A stretch of 64,000 nt of DNA, from positions 3,757,001 through 3,821,000 of the forward strand of contig NZ_CP039249.1 of assembly GCF_004795835.1 (NCBI RefSeq), written 5' to 3'. Source of the DNA: Sphingomonas sp. PAMC26645 (GTDB lineage: Bacteria; Pseudomonadota; Alphaproteobacteria; Sphingomonadales; Sphingomonadaceae). The notes beneath the pieces were generated by a model. It was not told where the DNA came from. It did no database searches and saw only the letters and a program-made list of their open reading frames with translations. Positions 55,756-63,844 of this stretch are shown in pieces. The position numbers and the translations under genes are program-made. Numbering within the stretch: position 1 is the stretch's first letter; the number at the start of each line of letters is the position of its first letter.

Positions 55756-56357
55756 CCACCCGCTCTCTGTTTGCCACGCGGTTCTACGAGGCCGATCTCG
55801 GCGACGACGATCTGGTCGAGGAACTCGAGGACGCCGCGCTCGAACTGGCGAAGGCGGATCGCGCGGGGGTCGCGTGGTCGAAGGCGCATGGGTATCGCGG
55901 ATATACGTCGTACGCGTCGCTGAACGACCTGCCGTTGCGGGATCCGCGGTTCGGGGATCTGGTGCGGTTGTTGAACAAGCATGTCGCGCAGTTCGCGAAG
56001 GACTGTGCGTTCGATCTGGGCGGGCGGAAGTTGAAGCTCGATAGTCTTTGGGTGAACGTCCTGAAGCCCGGTGGCGCGCATTCGGGGCATATCCATCCGC
56101 ATAGCGTCGTTTCGGGGACTATGTATGTTGCGATTCCGGAAGGGGCTGGTGCGCTCAAGCTGGAGGATCCGCGGTTGCCGATGATGATGGCGGCGCCGAC
56201 GCGGCTGGAGGATGCGCCGGAGGATCTGCGGACGTTCGTGTATGCCGAGCCTAAGCCGGGGAGTGTTTTTCTGTGGGAGAGCTGGTTGCGGCATGAGGTC
56301 GTGCCGAATGCTGCCAAGGGAGAGCGGATTAGTATCAGTTTCAATTATCGGTGGTGA
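55752..56357 (+). CDS. Putative 2-oxoglutarate/Fe(II)-dependent oxygenase
   Basis: The 201-residue protein matches a small family of putative 2OG-Fe(II) oxygenases: LWVNVLKPGGAHSGHIHPHSVVSGTMYV (metal HxH/D region), VFLWESWLRHEVVPN (distal His) and GERISISFNYRW (the Arg/Ser that would bind 2-oxoglutarate). It should hydroxylate an unknown substrate. Its ATG overlaps the pth stop, so it is translationally coupled. The second half has G- and T-ending codons more often than pth. Confidence 0.8.
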   Translation: MTTRSLFATRFYEADLGDDDLVEELEDAALELAKADRAGVAWSKAHGYRGYTSYASLNDLPLRDPRFGDLVRLLNKHVAQFAKDCAFDLGGRKLKLDSLWVNVLKPGGAHSGHIHPHSVVSGTMYVAIPEGAGALKLEDPRLPMMMAAPTRLEDAPEDLRTFVYAEPKPGSVFLWESWLRHEVVPNAAKGERISISFNYRW

Positions 56358-56387
56358 TTGGGGGCTGAGACATTTCGACATGCAAAG

Positions 56388-56495
56388 TACCACCCCGGCG
56401 CAGGCCGGGGCCCAGTTGGGCAACGTTGCTAACGAAGGGCTGCCCTTTATCATACTGGCCTTCTCAACTGGGCCCCGGCCTTCGCCGGGGTGGTA
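56388..56495. repeat. Palindromic repeat (CCCCGGCG...CCCAGTTG type)
   Basis: Arms of 33 bases (56388-56420 and 56463-56495) are inverted copies with 2 mismatches; each arm has an inner CCCCGGC/GCCGGGG hairpin. Between them lies a 42-base AT-richer centre. A second small hairpin, CTCCCC-TGAA-GGGGAG (56531-56546), looks like half of a CCCTCCCC-type element. Both lie between convergent genes. Confidence 0.88.
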
Positions 56496-56591
56496 GAGTT
56501 TGGGGGAGCGTCTCCGGACCTTCTTACCCCCTCCCCTGAAGGGGAGGGAGATTGGGGCGGCGTCATACAACGCACGCCGTCCCCAGCCCGA

Positions 56592-57656
56592 TCAGGCGGT
56601 CTTCATCGTCGCCATGTCGATGACGAAGCGATACTTCACGTCGCTCTTCACCATGCGCTGATACGAGGGTTCGATCTCGTCCATGCGGATCATCTCGATG
56701 TCCGATACCAGCCCGTGCTCGTTGCAGAAATCGAGCATCTCCTGCGTCTCGGCGATGCCGCCGATCAGCGAGCCGGCGATCGCGCGGCGCTTGAAGATCA
56801 GGTTGCCTACCGAAGGCGACGGATGCGCATGCTCGGGCACGCCGACCAGCGTCATCGTGCCGTCGCGCTTCAGCAAGGCCGTGAACGTGTCGAGGTTGTG
56901 GCTCGCCGCGACGGTGTTGAGGATGAAGTCGAAGCTGTTGGCGTGTTCGGCCATCGCGGCTTCGTCCTTCGACACGATCAGGTCCTTTGCGCCGAGACGC
57001 TTGGCATCATCGCGCTTGTTCGGCGAGGTCGAGAACACGTAGACCTCGGCACCCATCGCATTGGCGATCTTGACGCCCATGTGGCCGAGACCGCCGAGAC
57101 CGACGATGCCGACCTTCTGGCCGGGGCCGACCTTCCAGTGCTTGAGCGGCGAATAGGTCGTGATGCCGGCGCAGAGCAGCGGCGCGACCGCGGCGAGGTC
57201 GGCTTCGGGATGCGAGACCTTCAGCACGAAGCCTTCGTCGACGACGATCTTGTCCGAATAGCCGCCGAAGGTATGGCCGCCGAGCACGGGATCGGGGCCG
57301 TTATAGGTGCCGACGAAGCCGGTAGTCTCGCAATATTGCTCCTCGCCGTCCTTGCACGACGGGCACTCGCCGCAGCTGTCGACCATGCAGCCGACGCCGA
57401 CGACGTCGCCGACCTTGAACTTGGTGACATCACTGCCGACTGCGGTGACGTGGCCGACGATCTCGTGGCCGGGGACGCAGGGGTAGAGCGTGCCTTCCCA
57501 CTCGCCCTTGGCGGTGTGGAGGTCGGAATGGCAGACGCCGCAGAACGCGATGTCGATCGCGACGTCGGTCTTGCCGGGTTCGCGGCGCTCGAAGCTGAAC
57601 GGGGCCAGGGGCGTTTCGGGAGATTGCGCGGCGTAGCCGTGGGCGGTCGTGGTCAT
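56592..57656 (-). CDS. Zinc-dependent NAD(P) alcohol/aldehyde dehydrogenase (YahK/CAD type)
   Basis: The 354-residue medium-chain dehydrogenase has the catalytic zinc ligands (GVCHSDLH, GHEIVGHV), the structural zinc four-cysteine loop (CGECPSCKDGEEQYC) and the Rossmann motif GLGGLGHMG. The long structural loop and the opening AAQSPETPLAPFSFERREPG are those of YahK/cinnamyl-alcohol-type aldehyde reductases that use NADPH. AGGAA lies before ATG 57656. It reduces aldehydes broadly and may serve detoxification. A palindrome upstream (57715-57726) is a candidate TetR-type site. Confidence 0.92.
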   Translation of the reverse strand: MTTTAHGYAAQSPETPLAPFSFERREPGKTDVAIDIAFCGVCHSDLHTAKGEWEGTLYPCVPGHEIVGHVTAVGSDVTKFKVGDVVGVGCMVDSCGECPSCKDGEEQYCETTGFVGTYNGPDPVLGGHTFGGYSDKIVVDEGFVLKVSHPEADLAAVAPLLCAGITTYSPLKHWKVGPGQKVGIVGLGGLGHMGVKIANAMGAEVYVFSTSPNKRDDAKRLGAKDLIVSKDEAAMAEHANSFDFILNTVAASHNLDTFTALLKRDGTMTLVGVPEHAHPSPSVGNLIFKRRAIAGSLIGGIAETQEMLDFCNEHGLVSDIEMIRMDEIEPSYQRMVKSDVKYRFVIDMATMKTA

Positions 57657-57714
57657 GAAGTTCCTGATCTATCTCAAGCTGGGCTCGGGATATAAGCGTC
57701 GACCATATGATAAC

Positions 57715-57726
57715 TACCGACCGGTA
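57715..57726. promoter_or_regulatory. Candidate TetR-type operator upstream of the dehydrogenase
   Basis: TACCGACCGGTA is a near-palindrome (TACCG-AC-CGGTA) flanked by ATGATAAC and TGATTAT, of the kind bound by TetR/NemR-like repressors of aldehyde-detoxifying genes. It lies about 60 bases before the dehydrogenase start. No TetR gene is in the window. Confidence 0.35.
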
Positions 57727-57781
57727 TGATTATTTTGCTGCACTGCGGCAATCGAGTGGGTCGATCAGGGCTGCTCTTGCT

Positions 57782-57904
57782 GATCCTCCCCCGCCAGGGG
57801 GTGGCGCGCAGCGACGGAGGGGGAGGAACACGCGACATCGGTTGCGCCGGCCTCCCCCCTCCGTCAGGCAAGTGCCTGCCACCTCCCCCTGGCGGGGGAG
57901 GATC
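57782..57904. repeat. Palindromic repeat (CCCTCCCC type) before ychF
   Basis: Inverted arms at about 57782-57827 and 57851-57904 with inner hairpins (CCCCCGCCAGGGGG, AGGCAAGTGCCT). It takes up most of the 330-base gap between the divergent dehydrogenase and ychF genes. The rest of that gap holds the TetR-like palindrome and the two promoters, which could not be placed exactly. Confidence 0.82.
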
Positions 57905-57986
57905 CGCGCAGCACCTTGGGCGAATGCTGGCCTTCCGCCCCGCCCTGCCCTAAAGCGCCACCACATTCTTATACCAAGGGCATATC

Positions 57987-59084
57987 ATGGGTTTTCGCTG
58001 CGGCATCGTGGGGCTGCCGAACGTCGGCAAGTCCACTCTCTTCAACGCGCTGACCGAGACGGCCGCGGCGCAGGCGGCGAACTATCCGTTCTGCACGATC
58101 GAGCCGAACGTCGGTAACGTCGGCGTGCCCGACAAGCGGCTCGACGCGCTGGCGAAGATCGCCGGATCGCAGAAGATCATCGAGACTCAGCTCGGCTTCG
58201 TCGACATCGCCGGCCTCGTGCGCGGCGCGTCGAAGGGCGAAGGGCTCGGCAACCAGTTCCTCGGCAACATCCGCGAGGTCGACGCGATCGTCCACGTGCT
58301 GCGCTGCTTCGAGGACGGCGACGTGACGCATGTCGACAACAAGGTCGATCCGATCGCGGACGCCGAGACGGTCGACACCGAGCTGATGCTGAGTGATCTC
58401 GAAAGCCTCGAGAAGCGCGTACCGAACCTCGCCAAGAAGGGCATGCAGGGCGACAAGGAAGCCAAGATCGGCGCCGCCGTGCTCGGCCAGGCGCTCGAAC
58501 TGCTGCGCGAGGGCAAGCCCGCGCGGCTGACCGTGCCGAAGGACGAAGACGAGGCGCGCGTGTTCGCGCAGGCGCAGTTGCTGACCGCAAAGCCCGTGCT
58601 GTACGTGTGCAACGTCGACGAGGGCGATGCGGCGAACGGCAATGCGCTGTCGGCGCGGGTGTTCGAGAAGGCGAAGGCCGAGGGCGCCGAGGCGGTCGTG
58701 GTGTCGGCAGCGATCGAGGCGGAAATCGCGACGATGCCCGCCGAGGACCGCGGCGAGTTTCTCGGCGAGCTGGGGCTGGAGGAGACCGGTCTCGCGCGCG
58801 TCATTACCGCCGGGTACAAGCTGCTTCACCTGCTGACGTTCTTCACGGTCGGCCCGAAAGAGGCGCGTGCCTGGACCGTCCACGAGGGCGCGACCGCACC
58901 TCAGGCCGCGGGCGAGATCCACGGCGATTTCGAAAAGGGCTTCATCCGCGCCGAGACGATCGCGTTCGACGACTTCATCGCGCTGGGCGGGGAATCGAAG
59001 GCACGCGAGGCGGGCAAGCTGCGCGCGGAAGGCAAGGCGTACGTCGTCCACGACGGCGACGTGATGCACTTCCTGCACAGCTGA
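57987..59084 (+). CDS. ychF: Obg-like ATPase YchF
   Basis: The 365-residue P-loop protein has GLPNVGKSTLFNALT (G1), FVDIAGLVRGASKGEGLGN (G3 and switch), NVDE in place of the GTPase NKxD, as usual for YchF and the cause of its ATP preference, a coiled-coil insert (LESLEKRVPNLAKKG) and a C-terminal TGS domain (FTVGPKEARAWTVHEG). It binds ribosomes and is linked to redox-stress control. ATG 57987 gives the normal start MGFRCGIVGLPN. Confidence 0.95.
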   Translation: MGFRCGIVGLPNVGKSTLFNALTETAAAQAANYPFCTIEPNVGNVGVPDKRLDALAKIAGSQKIIETQLGFVDIAGLVRGASKGEGLGNQFLGNIREVDAIVHVLRCFEDGDVTHVDNKVDPIADAETVDTELMLSDLESLEKRVPNLAKKGMQGDKEAKIGAAVLGQALELLREGKPARLTVPKDEDEARVFAQAQLLTAKPVLYVCNVDEGDAANGNALSARVFEKAKAEGAEAVVVSAAIEAEIATMPAEDRGEFLGELGLEETGLARVITAGYKLLHLLTFFTVGPKEARAWTVHEGATAPQAAGEIHGDFEKGFIRAETIAFDDFIALGGESKAREAGKLRAEGKAYVVHDGDVMHFLHS

Positions 59085-59105
59085 GGGTTTGGCCGGACGG
59101 ACGGC

Positions 59106-59507
59106 TCAGCGATAGGGTTCGCAGGCGATCCCGTCGTTGTCGCCGTCCATGCCGGGCCGATACCCCGGTTGGCCGCGATAGAGCGGGGCGGCGCCCGCCG
59201 CCCGGACTTCGCGGCACCCGCTGTAGAATACCGAGCCTTTCGATCCGGCGTTGGTCGAACGACGGGCAGGGGTCGATGGTCCGTATGCCGGTCGAACGGC
59301 GTTGTACGGCTCGGCGTTGGCGACTTGCCGGGGAGGCGCGACCACATGCTGCCGCAACGCCGGCGCCGCGGCCACCGCTGCTTCGGGAGCCGCCGTGGTA
59401 TCAACGACAGCCAAAACTGCGGTCGGCCGCGGTTCGGTGGCTTTCCAGACACCGGCGAACATCAATGTCGCGGCGATCGCCGTGACCGCGATAAAGGAAC
59501 GCTCCAT
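59106..59507 (-). CDS. Secreted protein with a C-terminal excalibur domain
   Basis: The 133-residue protein starts MERSFIAVTAIAATLMFAGVW, a signal anchor or signal peptide, followed by an Ala/Val/Pro-rich linker. It ends with an excalibur domain: YSGCREVRAAGAAPLYRGQPGY and MDGDNDGIACE, with the two cysteines and the DxDxDG calcium-type loop. Excalibur domains occur in extracellular nucleases and surface proteins; here it stands alone. ATG 59507 is chosen over an earlier in-frame codon since it starts the hydrophobic segment. Role unknown. Confidence 0.8.
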   Translation of the reverse strand: MERSFIAVTAIAATLMFAGVWKATEPRPTAVLAVVDTTAAPEAAVAAAPALRQHVVAPPRQVANAEPYNAVRPAYGPSTPARRSTNAGSKGSVFYSGCREVRAAGAAPLYRGQPGYRPGMDGDNDGIACEPYR

Positions 59508-59667
59508 AGCGCCGCTATACGGGCGTAGTGGTTGACGAATATTTATCGATGGTTGCTGCCGCAACAGCCGGGCCGGCCGGTTACGCGATGTCCGCTATGA
59601 GGGAAAAGTGGATTGTCGGCTTTGCAGACGCGACTTAGTGTAAGCAGACATCACGACGGAGAGAACG

Positions 59668-59922
59668 ATGCGCCACAAAGTCATGTGTCCCTTAGCCGCT
59701 GTTTTGATCCTGTCACCGATCGGCACTGCCACGGCACAGACCCGGCCACTCACGGGAACATCTATCTTTCAGTCGGCAGGGTATGGCGCCTACCCTTTTA
59801 GCTTGAGCAGCGGGCCTAAAATCTGTCTTACGCGAACCAGCAATGGTGCACGGGAATGCCGGACGCGCCAAGAGTGGGCTCGGATTGCCCATAAGCTGAG
59901 CAAGAAGCCCCAAGGCGGGTAA
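59668..59922 (+). CDS. Small secreted protein of unknown function
   Basis: The 84-residue protein has a clear signal peptide (cleavage near TATAQ) and a mature part of about 60 residues with two cysteines (KICLTRT, ARECRTRQEW) that could form a disulfide, ending in a basic helix. GGAG lies 6-7 bases before the ATG. No family was recognised. The upstream gap (59508-59667) has no clear site beyond the two divergent starts. Confidence 0.6.
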   Translation: MRHKVMCPLAAVLILSPIGTATAQTRPLTGTSIFQSAGYGAYPFSLSSGPKICLTRTSNGARECRTRQEWARIAHKLSKKPQGG

Positions 59923-59934
59923 GCCGGTTGGGCG

Positions 59935-60174
59935 TTAGCCGTTGGCCCTGGTGTGATCAGGCAATGCCAGCGGACGTCTTGCGGCTTTGCGACCTGCGGC
60001 GGCGACTATGACAGCGCTGGACAGGAGGATGCTGGACACTAGCGCGCCTACCGACAGCAGGCCGACAGTGGTGACCGATGCGTCGAAGGTGGTGCGCTTG
60101 CCGATCCTGATCGAGACTTTGGCGGCGGGGGCGCTCGGGGTTTTGGTTCGTTCGGGGTGTTTTGGGATCTTCAT
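59935..60174 (-). CDS. Small single-helix membrane protein of unknown function
   Basis: The 79-residue protein has a basic, Pro-rich start (MKIPKHPERTKTPSAP), one hydrophobic helix at about 36-60 (VGLLSVGALVSSILLSSAVIVAAAG) and a basic tail (RKAARRP). It converges on the small secreted protein gene. No family recognised; real-gene status rests on the clean membrane helix and an open frame. Confidence 0.45.
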   Translation of the reverse strand: MKIPKHPERTKTPSAPAAKVSIRIGKRTTFDASVTTVGLLSVGALVSSILLSSAVIVAAAGRKAARRPLALPDHTRANG

Positions 60175-60299
60175 GGGTCGAGGCTGAACCTTTCGCCGCT
60201 TCCGGGCAAGGCGGCGCGTTGGCGCTGCGAGGGATTTGGTGGGTCCGGGGGAGAGACTGTGTGGTTGTGGCGGGTCGTGCGGGAGGTTAGACCGGGGGT

Positions 60300-60653
60300 A
60301 TGCTCGCGCGCCTGATCCTGGCTTTACTCCTTGCTGCGTTTGCGTTTCCTGCGGTGGCGCCGGCGGCGTGTCATGATGCGTCTGCTTCGCGGGGGCATGG
60401 CGTCGTCATGGATATGGCGGCGGTGGGCGGGAGGCACGAGGCTATATCGGGCCATCGGCCGGATCACGAGGCGCCCGACCGCAAGGCTACGCCGCTGCAT
60501 GGATGCATCGGGTGCGTGCCGCCTTCGAACTGGAATGCCGCCCGGGTGCTCGGCGTGGCGTTGCAGGAGCCGGTTATGGTGACCGAGCGGGTGGCGGTGC
60601 TGAATCTTGGGGCGGGCGTCGCGCCGGCTTTGCGGCCTCCGCGGGAGGCTTGA
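60300..60653 (+). CDS. Small secreted His/Cys-containing protein, possible metal-related
   Basis: The 117-residue protein has a signal peptide ending near APAACH. It then carries several histidines and a CIGC-type pair (HGCIGCVPPSNW), which could bind a metal. It precedes the Met/His-rich barrel gene by 51 bases on the same strand, as small DUF2946-like proteins often do in copper loci. No exact family was recognised. The third codon positions include many G and T, as in the following gene. Confidence 0.6.
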   Translation: MLARLILALLLAAFAFPAVAPAACHDASASRGHGVVMDMAAVGGRHEAISGHRPDHEAPDRKATPLHGCIGCVPPSNWNAARVLGVALQEPVMVTERVAVLNLGAGVAPALRPPREA

Positions 60654-60704
60654 TCGTCGGGTGCTGAGGCACCGTGGTTTTCAGGCTTTTCCAAGGATAT
60701 AGTA

Positions 60705-62342
60705 ATGACTCGATCGAGGTTTCTCGCGGCTGGGGCCGTGAGGGCGATGCTGCTTGCGGGCGGTGTCGTGGGGGCGGTGCTGCCCGTGGGCGCGGTGGCG
60801 CAACATGCCATGTCCATGCCGGGCATGACGATGCCGGATGCGGCTCCCAGGAAGACGGTGGAGAAGGCCAAGTCGCGGCCGGTGGTTAAGCGTTCGGGTG
60901 TGCGTTCGGCTGCTCCGTCGGCTCACACGTTGCAGCCGGGGAATGCTGTCGATCATTCGACGATGGACCATTCGGCGATGGGCCACCCTGCTCCGGTTCC
61001 CCCTCCGGCTCCGGCCGCGCCGTCTGCGGTGCCGGGGATGGATCATGCGCAGATGGATCACTCGGCGATGCCCGGGATGGCGATGGATCATGGCGCGATG
61101 GGGCATGCGATGATCGCCGATCCCACCTACCGCGCGGCGTCCGATGCGGCGCTGGCGAAGATGCCGGCGGGCTCGGCGATGACGGGGATGGCGATGGGGA
61201 CGTCGGCCGGGTTCTACAGCCAGGGGAGCGGGACGTCGCGGTTGCCGGCGGCCGAGGGGCCGATGCGTGGGTATATGACCCAGGCGGGGGAGTGGATACT
61301 GATGGCGGATGGCTATGCGTGGGGCGTCGCGACCGACCAGGGGGGCCCGCGCGGCAAGACCGAGGCGTTCGTGCAGTCGATGGCGATGCTGATGGCGGAT
61401 CGCGACCTGGGCGACCGGTTCCATATCCAGCTGCGGACGATGAACAGCCTCGAGCCGCTGATGGGTGCGCGCGGCTACACCAATCTGTTCGCGACCGGGG
61501 AACTGGCGAACGACCGGCCGCTGGTCGATCGGCAGCATCCGCACGACCTGTTCATGGAGCTGGCCGCGAAGGTTGATTACCGGCTCGGGAACGGCAACAC
61601 GGTGTTCCTGTATGGCGGGCCGGTCGGCGAGCCGGCGCTGGGGCCGAGCGCGTTCATGCACCGCGGGTCGGCGCGGTATCAGCCAATGTCGCCGATCACG
61701 CATCACTGGTTCGATTCGACGCACATCACGTACGGCGTGGTGACGGTGGGGTATGCGACGCCCGCGTTCCAGCTGGAGGCGTCGGCGTTCAAGGGGCGCG
61801 AGCCGGACGAGCATCGCTGGAATATCGAGACGCCGAGGCTCGATTCGTGGAGCGTGCGGGGGACGTGGACGCCGTCGCCGTTCTGGGCGGTGCAGGTGAG
61901 CCATGGCCATCTGAAGGAGCCCGAGGCGCAGCATCCGGGGGAGGACGAGAATCGCTCGACCGCGAGTGTGCAATATGCGCGGGGCGGGCTGGCGACGACG
62001 TTTGCGTATAGTCTCAAGGACCGGGTGCCGGGGGAGAAGCTGAGCGCGTTCCTGGCGGAGGCGACGTATGAGCTTTCGGCTCGGCATGCGGTGTTTGGGC
62101 GGGTTGAGAACGTGGCGAACGACGAGCTGTTTCCGGACGAGGGCGATCCGCTGCACGATACCAAGTTCCGGGTGACGAAGGCTGAGGTCGGGTATGCGTA
62201 CCGGGTGCCGATCGTCGGGCCGCTGGGGTTGGCGCTTGGCGGGACGGTGGCGGCGTATGCCAAGCCGGCGGCGCTGGAGGCGGCGTATGGGAAGACGCCG
62301 GTGAGTTGGACCTTGTTCAGCAAGCTGGCGGTGGGGTTGTAG
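60705..62342 (+). CDS. Outer-membrane barrel with Met/His-rich N-terminus, copper-resistance-like
   Basis: The 545-residue protein has a signal peptide (cleavage near AVAQ33), then about 105 residues rich in MDHS/MPGM repeats (DHSTMDHSAMGH at 83-94, MDHAQMDHSAMPGMAMDHGAMGH region at 112-134). The rest, from about 175 to the end, is a beta-barrel-like domain with alternating aromatic strands and an ARG/GYTNLF region. The repeats are like the copper-binding parts of CopA/CopB; the barrel lacks clear CopB identity. AAGGA lies 8 bases before the ATG. Likely a periplasmic/outer-membrane copper-handling protein; proof is lacking. No copA oxidase is in the window. Confidence 0.65.
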   Translation: MTRSRFLAAGAVRAMLLAGGVVGAVLPVGAVAQHAMSMPGMTMPDAAPRKTVEKAKSRPVVKRSGVRSAAPSAHTLQPGNAVDHSTMDHSAMGHPAPVPPPAPAAPSAVPGMDHAQMDHSAMPGMAMDHGAMGHAMIADPTYRAASDAALAKMPAGSAMTGMAMGTSAGFYSQGSGTSRLPAAEGPMRGYMTQAGEWILMADGYAWGVATDQGGPRGKTEAFVQSMAMLMADRDLGDRFHIQLRTMNSLEPLMGARGYTNLFATGELANDRPLVDRQHPHDLFMELAAKVDYRLGNGNTVFLYGGPVGEPALGPSAFMHRGSARYQPMSPITHHWFDSTHITYGVVTVGYATPAFQLEASAFKGREPDEHRWNIETPRLDSWSVRGTWTPSPFWAVQVSHGHLKEPEAQHPGEDENRSTASVQYARGGLATTFAYSLKDRVPGEKLSAFLAEATYELSARHAVFGRVENVANDELFPDEGDPLHDTKFRVTKAEVGYAYRVPIVGPLGLALGGTVAAYAKPAALEAAYGKTPVSWTLFSKLAVGL

Positions 62343-62367
62343 GCTGCATAACATCGGACGGCACCTG

Positions 62368-62424
62368 TTGTTCTCCCGCGAAGGCGGGAGCCCAGTCTGG
62401 GCCCCCGCCTTCGCGGGGAAACAA
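62368..62424. repeat. Palindromic repeat (GCGAAGGCGGGAGCCCAG type)
   Basis: Two 28-base arms (62368-62395 and 62397-62424) are inverted copies with 3 mismatches, separated by one base, giving a long hairpin with inner CCCGCGAAGGCGGG stems. It lies in the 177-base gap between the barrel and phosphodiesterase genes and could act as a terminator. Confidence 0.88.
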
Positions 62425-62519
62425 GCGAGGATAAGTTCGCCCCGCACGGATCGCTTTCTCTCATCGTTCGTGCCGAGTAAGGACCGCGCGAAGTCGCCAC
62501 CTGCTCGGGACGAACGGTT

Positions 62520-63833
62520 ATGATGAAGAACGCGCTGGCTCTCCTCGGTTCGGCACTCGGGCTGACGCTCGCCGGGTGTGCATATCCGTATACGCCCCCT
62601 GCCCTTGCGCCGATTACTGCGCCCGCTCCGACCACGACGGCGGCCGCGGCGATGCCGGGCGAGGCTCGGGCGCCGGTTACCATCCTCGTGTCGATCGATG
62701 GCTTCCGGCCGGATTATCTCGACCGGGGGGTGACACCTAACCTCAACCGGCTGCGTGCGGGCGGGGTGTTCGCGAGCATGCGGCCGTCGTTTCCGAGCAT
62801 CACCTTTCCCAATCACTGGACGCTGGTGACCGGCCTGCGCCCTGATCGCAGCGGGATCGTGGGCAACAAGATGGAGGATCCGGCGCGGCCGGGCGAGACG
62901 TTTACGATGGCGACCGACGATCCGTTCTGGTGGAGTGAGAGCTCGCCGATCTGGGTCGACGCGGAGAAGGCCGGGATCCGGACCGCGACGATGTTCTGGC
63001 CTGGCGCGAACGTCGCGGTTGGCGGCAAGGTCAAGCCCGACAGCCACGGCGCGATCGAGGGGGGGACGCGCCCGGAGGACTGGCAGCAGTTCAACCAGCA
63101 GGTGTCGGGGACGCAGCGGGTCAATGCGGTGCTCGACTGGATGCGGCGGCCGGCCACGATCCGGCCTAAACTGGTGACGCTGTATTTCGATACGGTCGAC
63201 AGCGCTGGTCATGCGGGTGGGCCGGACAGTGCTGGCGTGACGCAGGCGGTGACGGATGTCGATGCGAGCATTGGCGCGCTGGTCGACGGGCTTGCCGCGC
63301 TGGGGCAGACGGCAAATCTCGTTATCGTCGCGGATCACGGGATGGCGGCGACTAGCAGCACGCGGGTCGTGGCGCTGGATACGATTGCGGACAAGGCGGA
63401 CTATCGCACCGTCGAGATGGGGCCGTACGCGACCCTGTTCGCGGTACCGGGGCACGAGGCGGCACTGGAGGCGCGGTTGCTGAAGCCTCACGATCACCTG
63501 CAATGCTGGCGCAAGGGGGAGATCCCGGCGCGGTTTCATTATGGACGCAACCCGCGGGTGCCGAGCTATCTGTGCCTTGCCGATGTCGGCTGGCGGGTAG
63601 ATCCGAGCGCGCCGACCAAGGCTTCGGTCGGCGGGATGCATGGCTATGACAACATGGCGCCGGAGATGCGCGCGCTGTTCATCGCCAATGGGCCGGCGTT
63701 TGCGCACGGCAAGACGATTGCGAGCTTCGACAACGTTGCGATCGAGCCTTTGCTGCGTGATCTGATCGGGTTGCCGGCCGAGGCGGGGCTGGACGGCACC
63801 GACGCACCCTTCCAGAAGGTGCTGCAACGATAA
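62520..63833 (+). CDS. Lipoprotein nucleotide pyrophosphatase/phosphodiesterase (alkaline phosphatase superfamily)
   Basis: The 437-residue protein begins with a lipoprotein signal (LTLAGCAYPY, Cys near 21) and an Ala/Pro/Thr linker. The type I phosphodiesterase domain follows with the metal and nucleophile residues: SIDGFRPDYL, SITFPNHWTLVTG (Thr nucleophile), DTVDSAGHAGGPD, ADHGM and the late GGMHGYDN. It should split nucleotide phosphodiester or pyrophosphate bonds (NPP family) in the periplasm. The stop is 11 bases before a MaoC gene, so the two may be cotranscribed. Confidence 0.88.
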   Translation: MMKNALALLGSALGLTLAGCAYPYTPPALAPITAPAPTTTAAAAMPGEARAPVTILVSIDGFRPDYLDRGVTPNLNRLRAGGVFASMRPSFPSITFPNHWTLVTGLRPDRSGIVGNKMEDPARPGETFTMATDDPFWWSESSPIWVDAEKAGIRTATMFWPGANVAVGGKVKPDSHGAIEGGTRPEDWQQFNQQVSGTQRVNAVLDWMRRPATIRPKLVTLYFDTVDSAGHAGGPDSAGVTQAVTDVDASIGALVDGLAALGQTANLVIVADHGMAATSSTRVVALDTIADKADYRTVEMGPYATLFAVPGHEAALEARLLKPHDHLQCWRKGEIPARFHYGRNPRVPSYLCLADVGWRVDPSAPTKASVGGMHGYDNMAPEMRALFIANGPAFAHGKTIASFDNVAIEPLLRDLIGLPAEAGLDGTDAPFQKVLQR

Positions 63834-63844
63834 GAGGAGAGGTT

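Noticed and set aside
60681-63827. Open frame of about 1048 codons on the minus strand
   Set aside because: It runs antisense to the Met/His barrel and phosphodiesterase genes; the predicted product is an Arg/His/Pro-rich string with no fold, a typical by-product of high GC.
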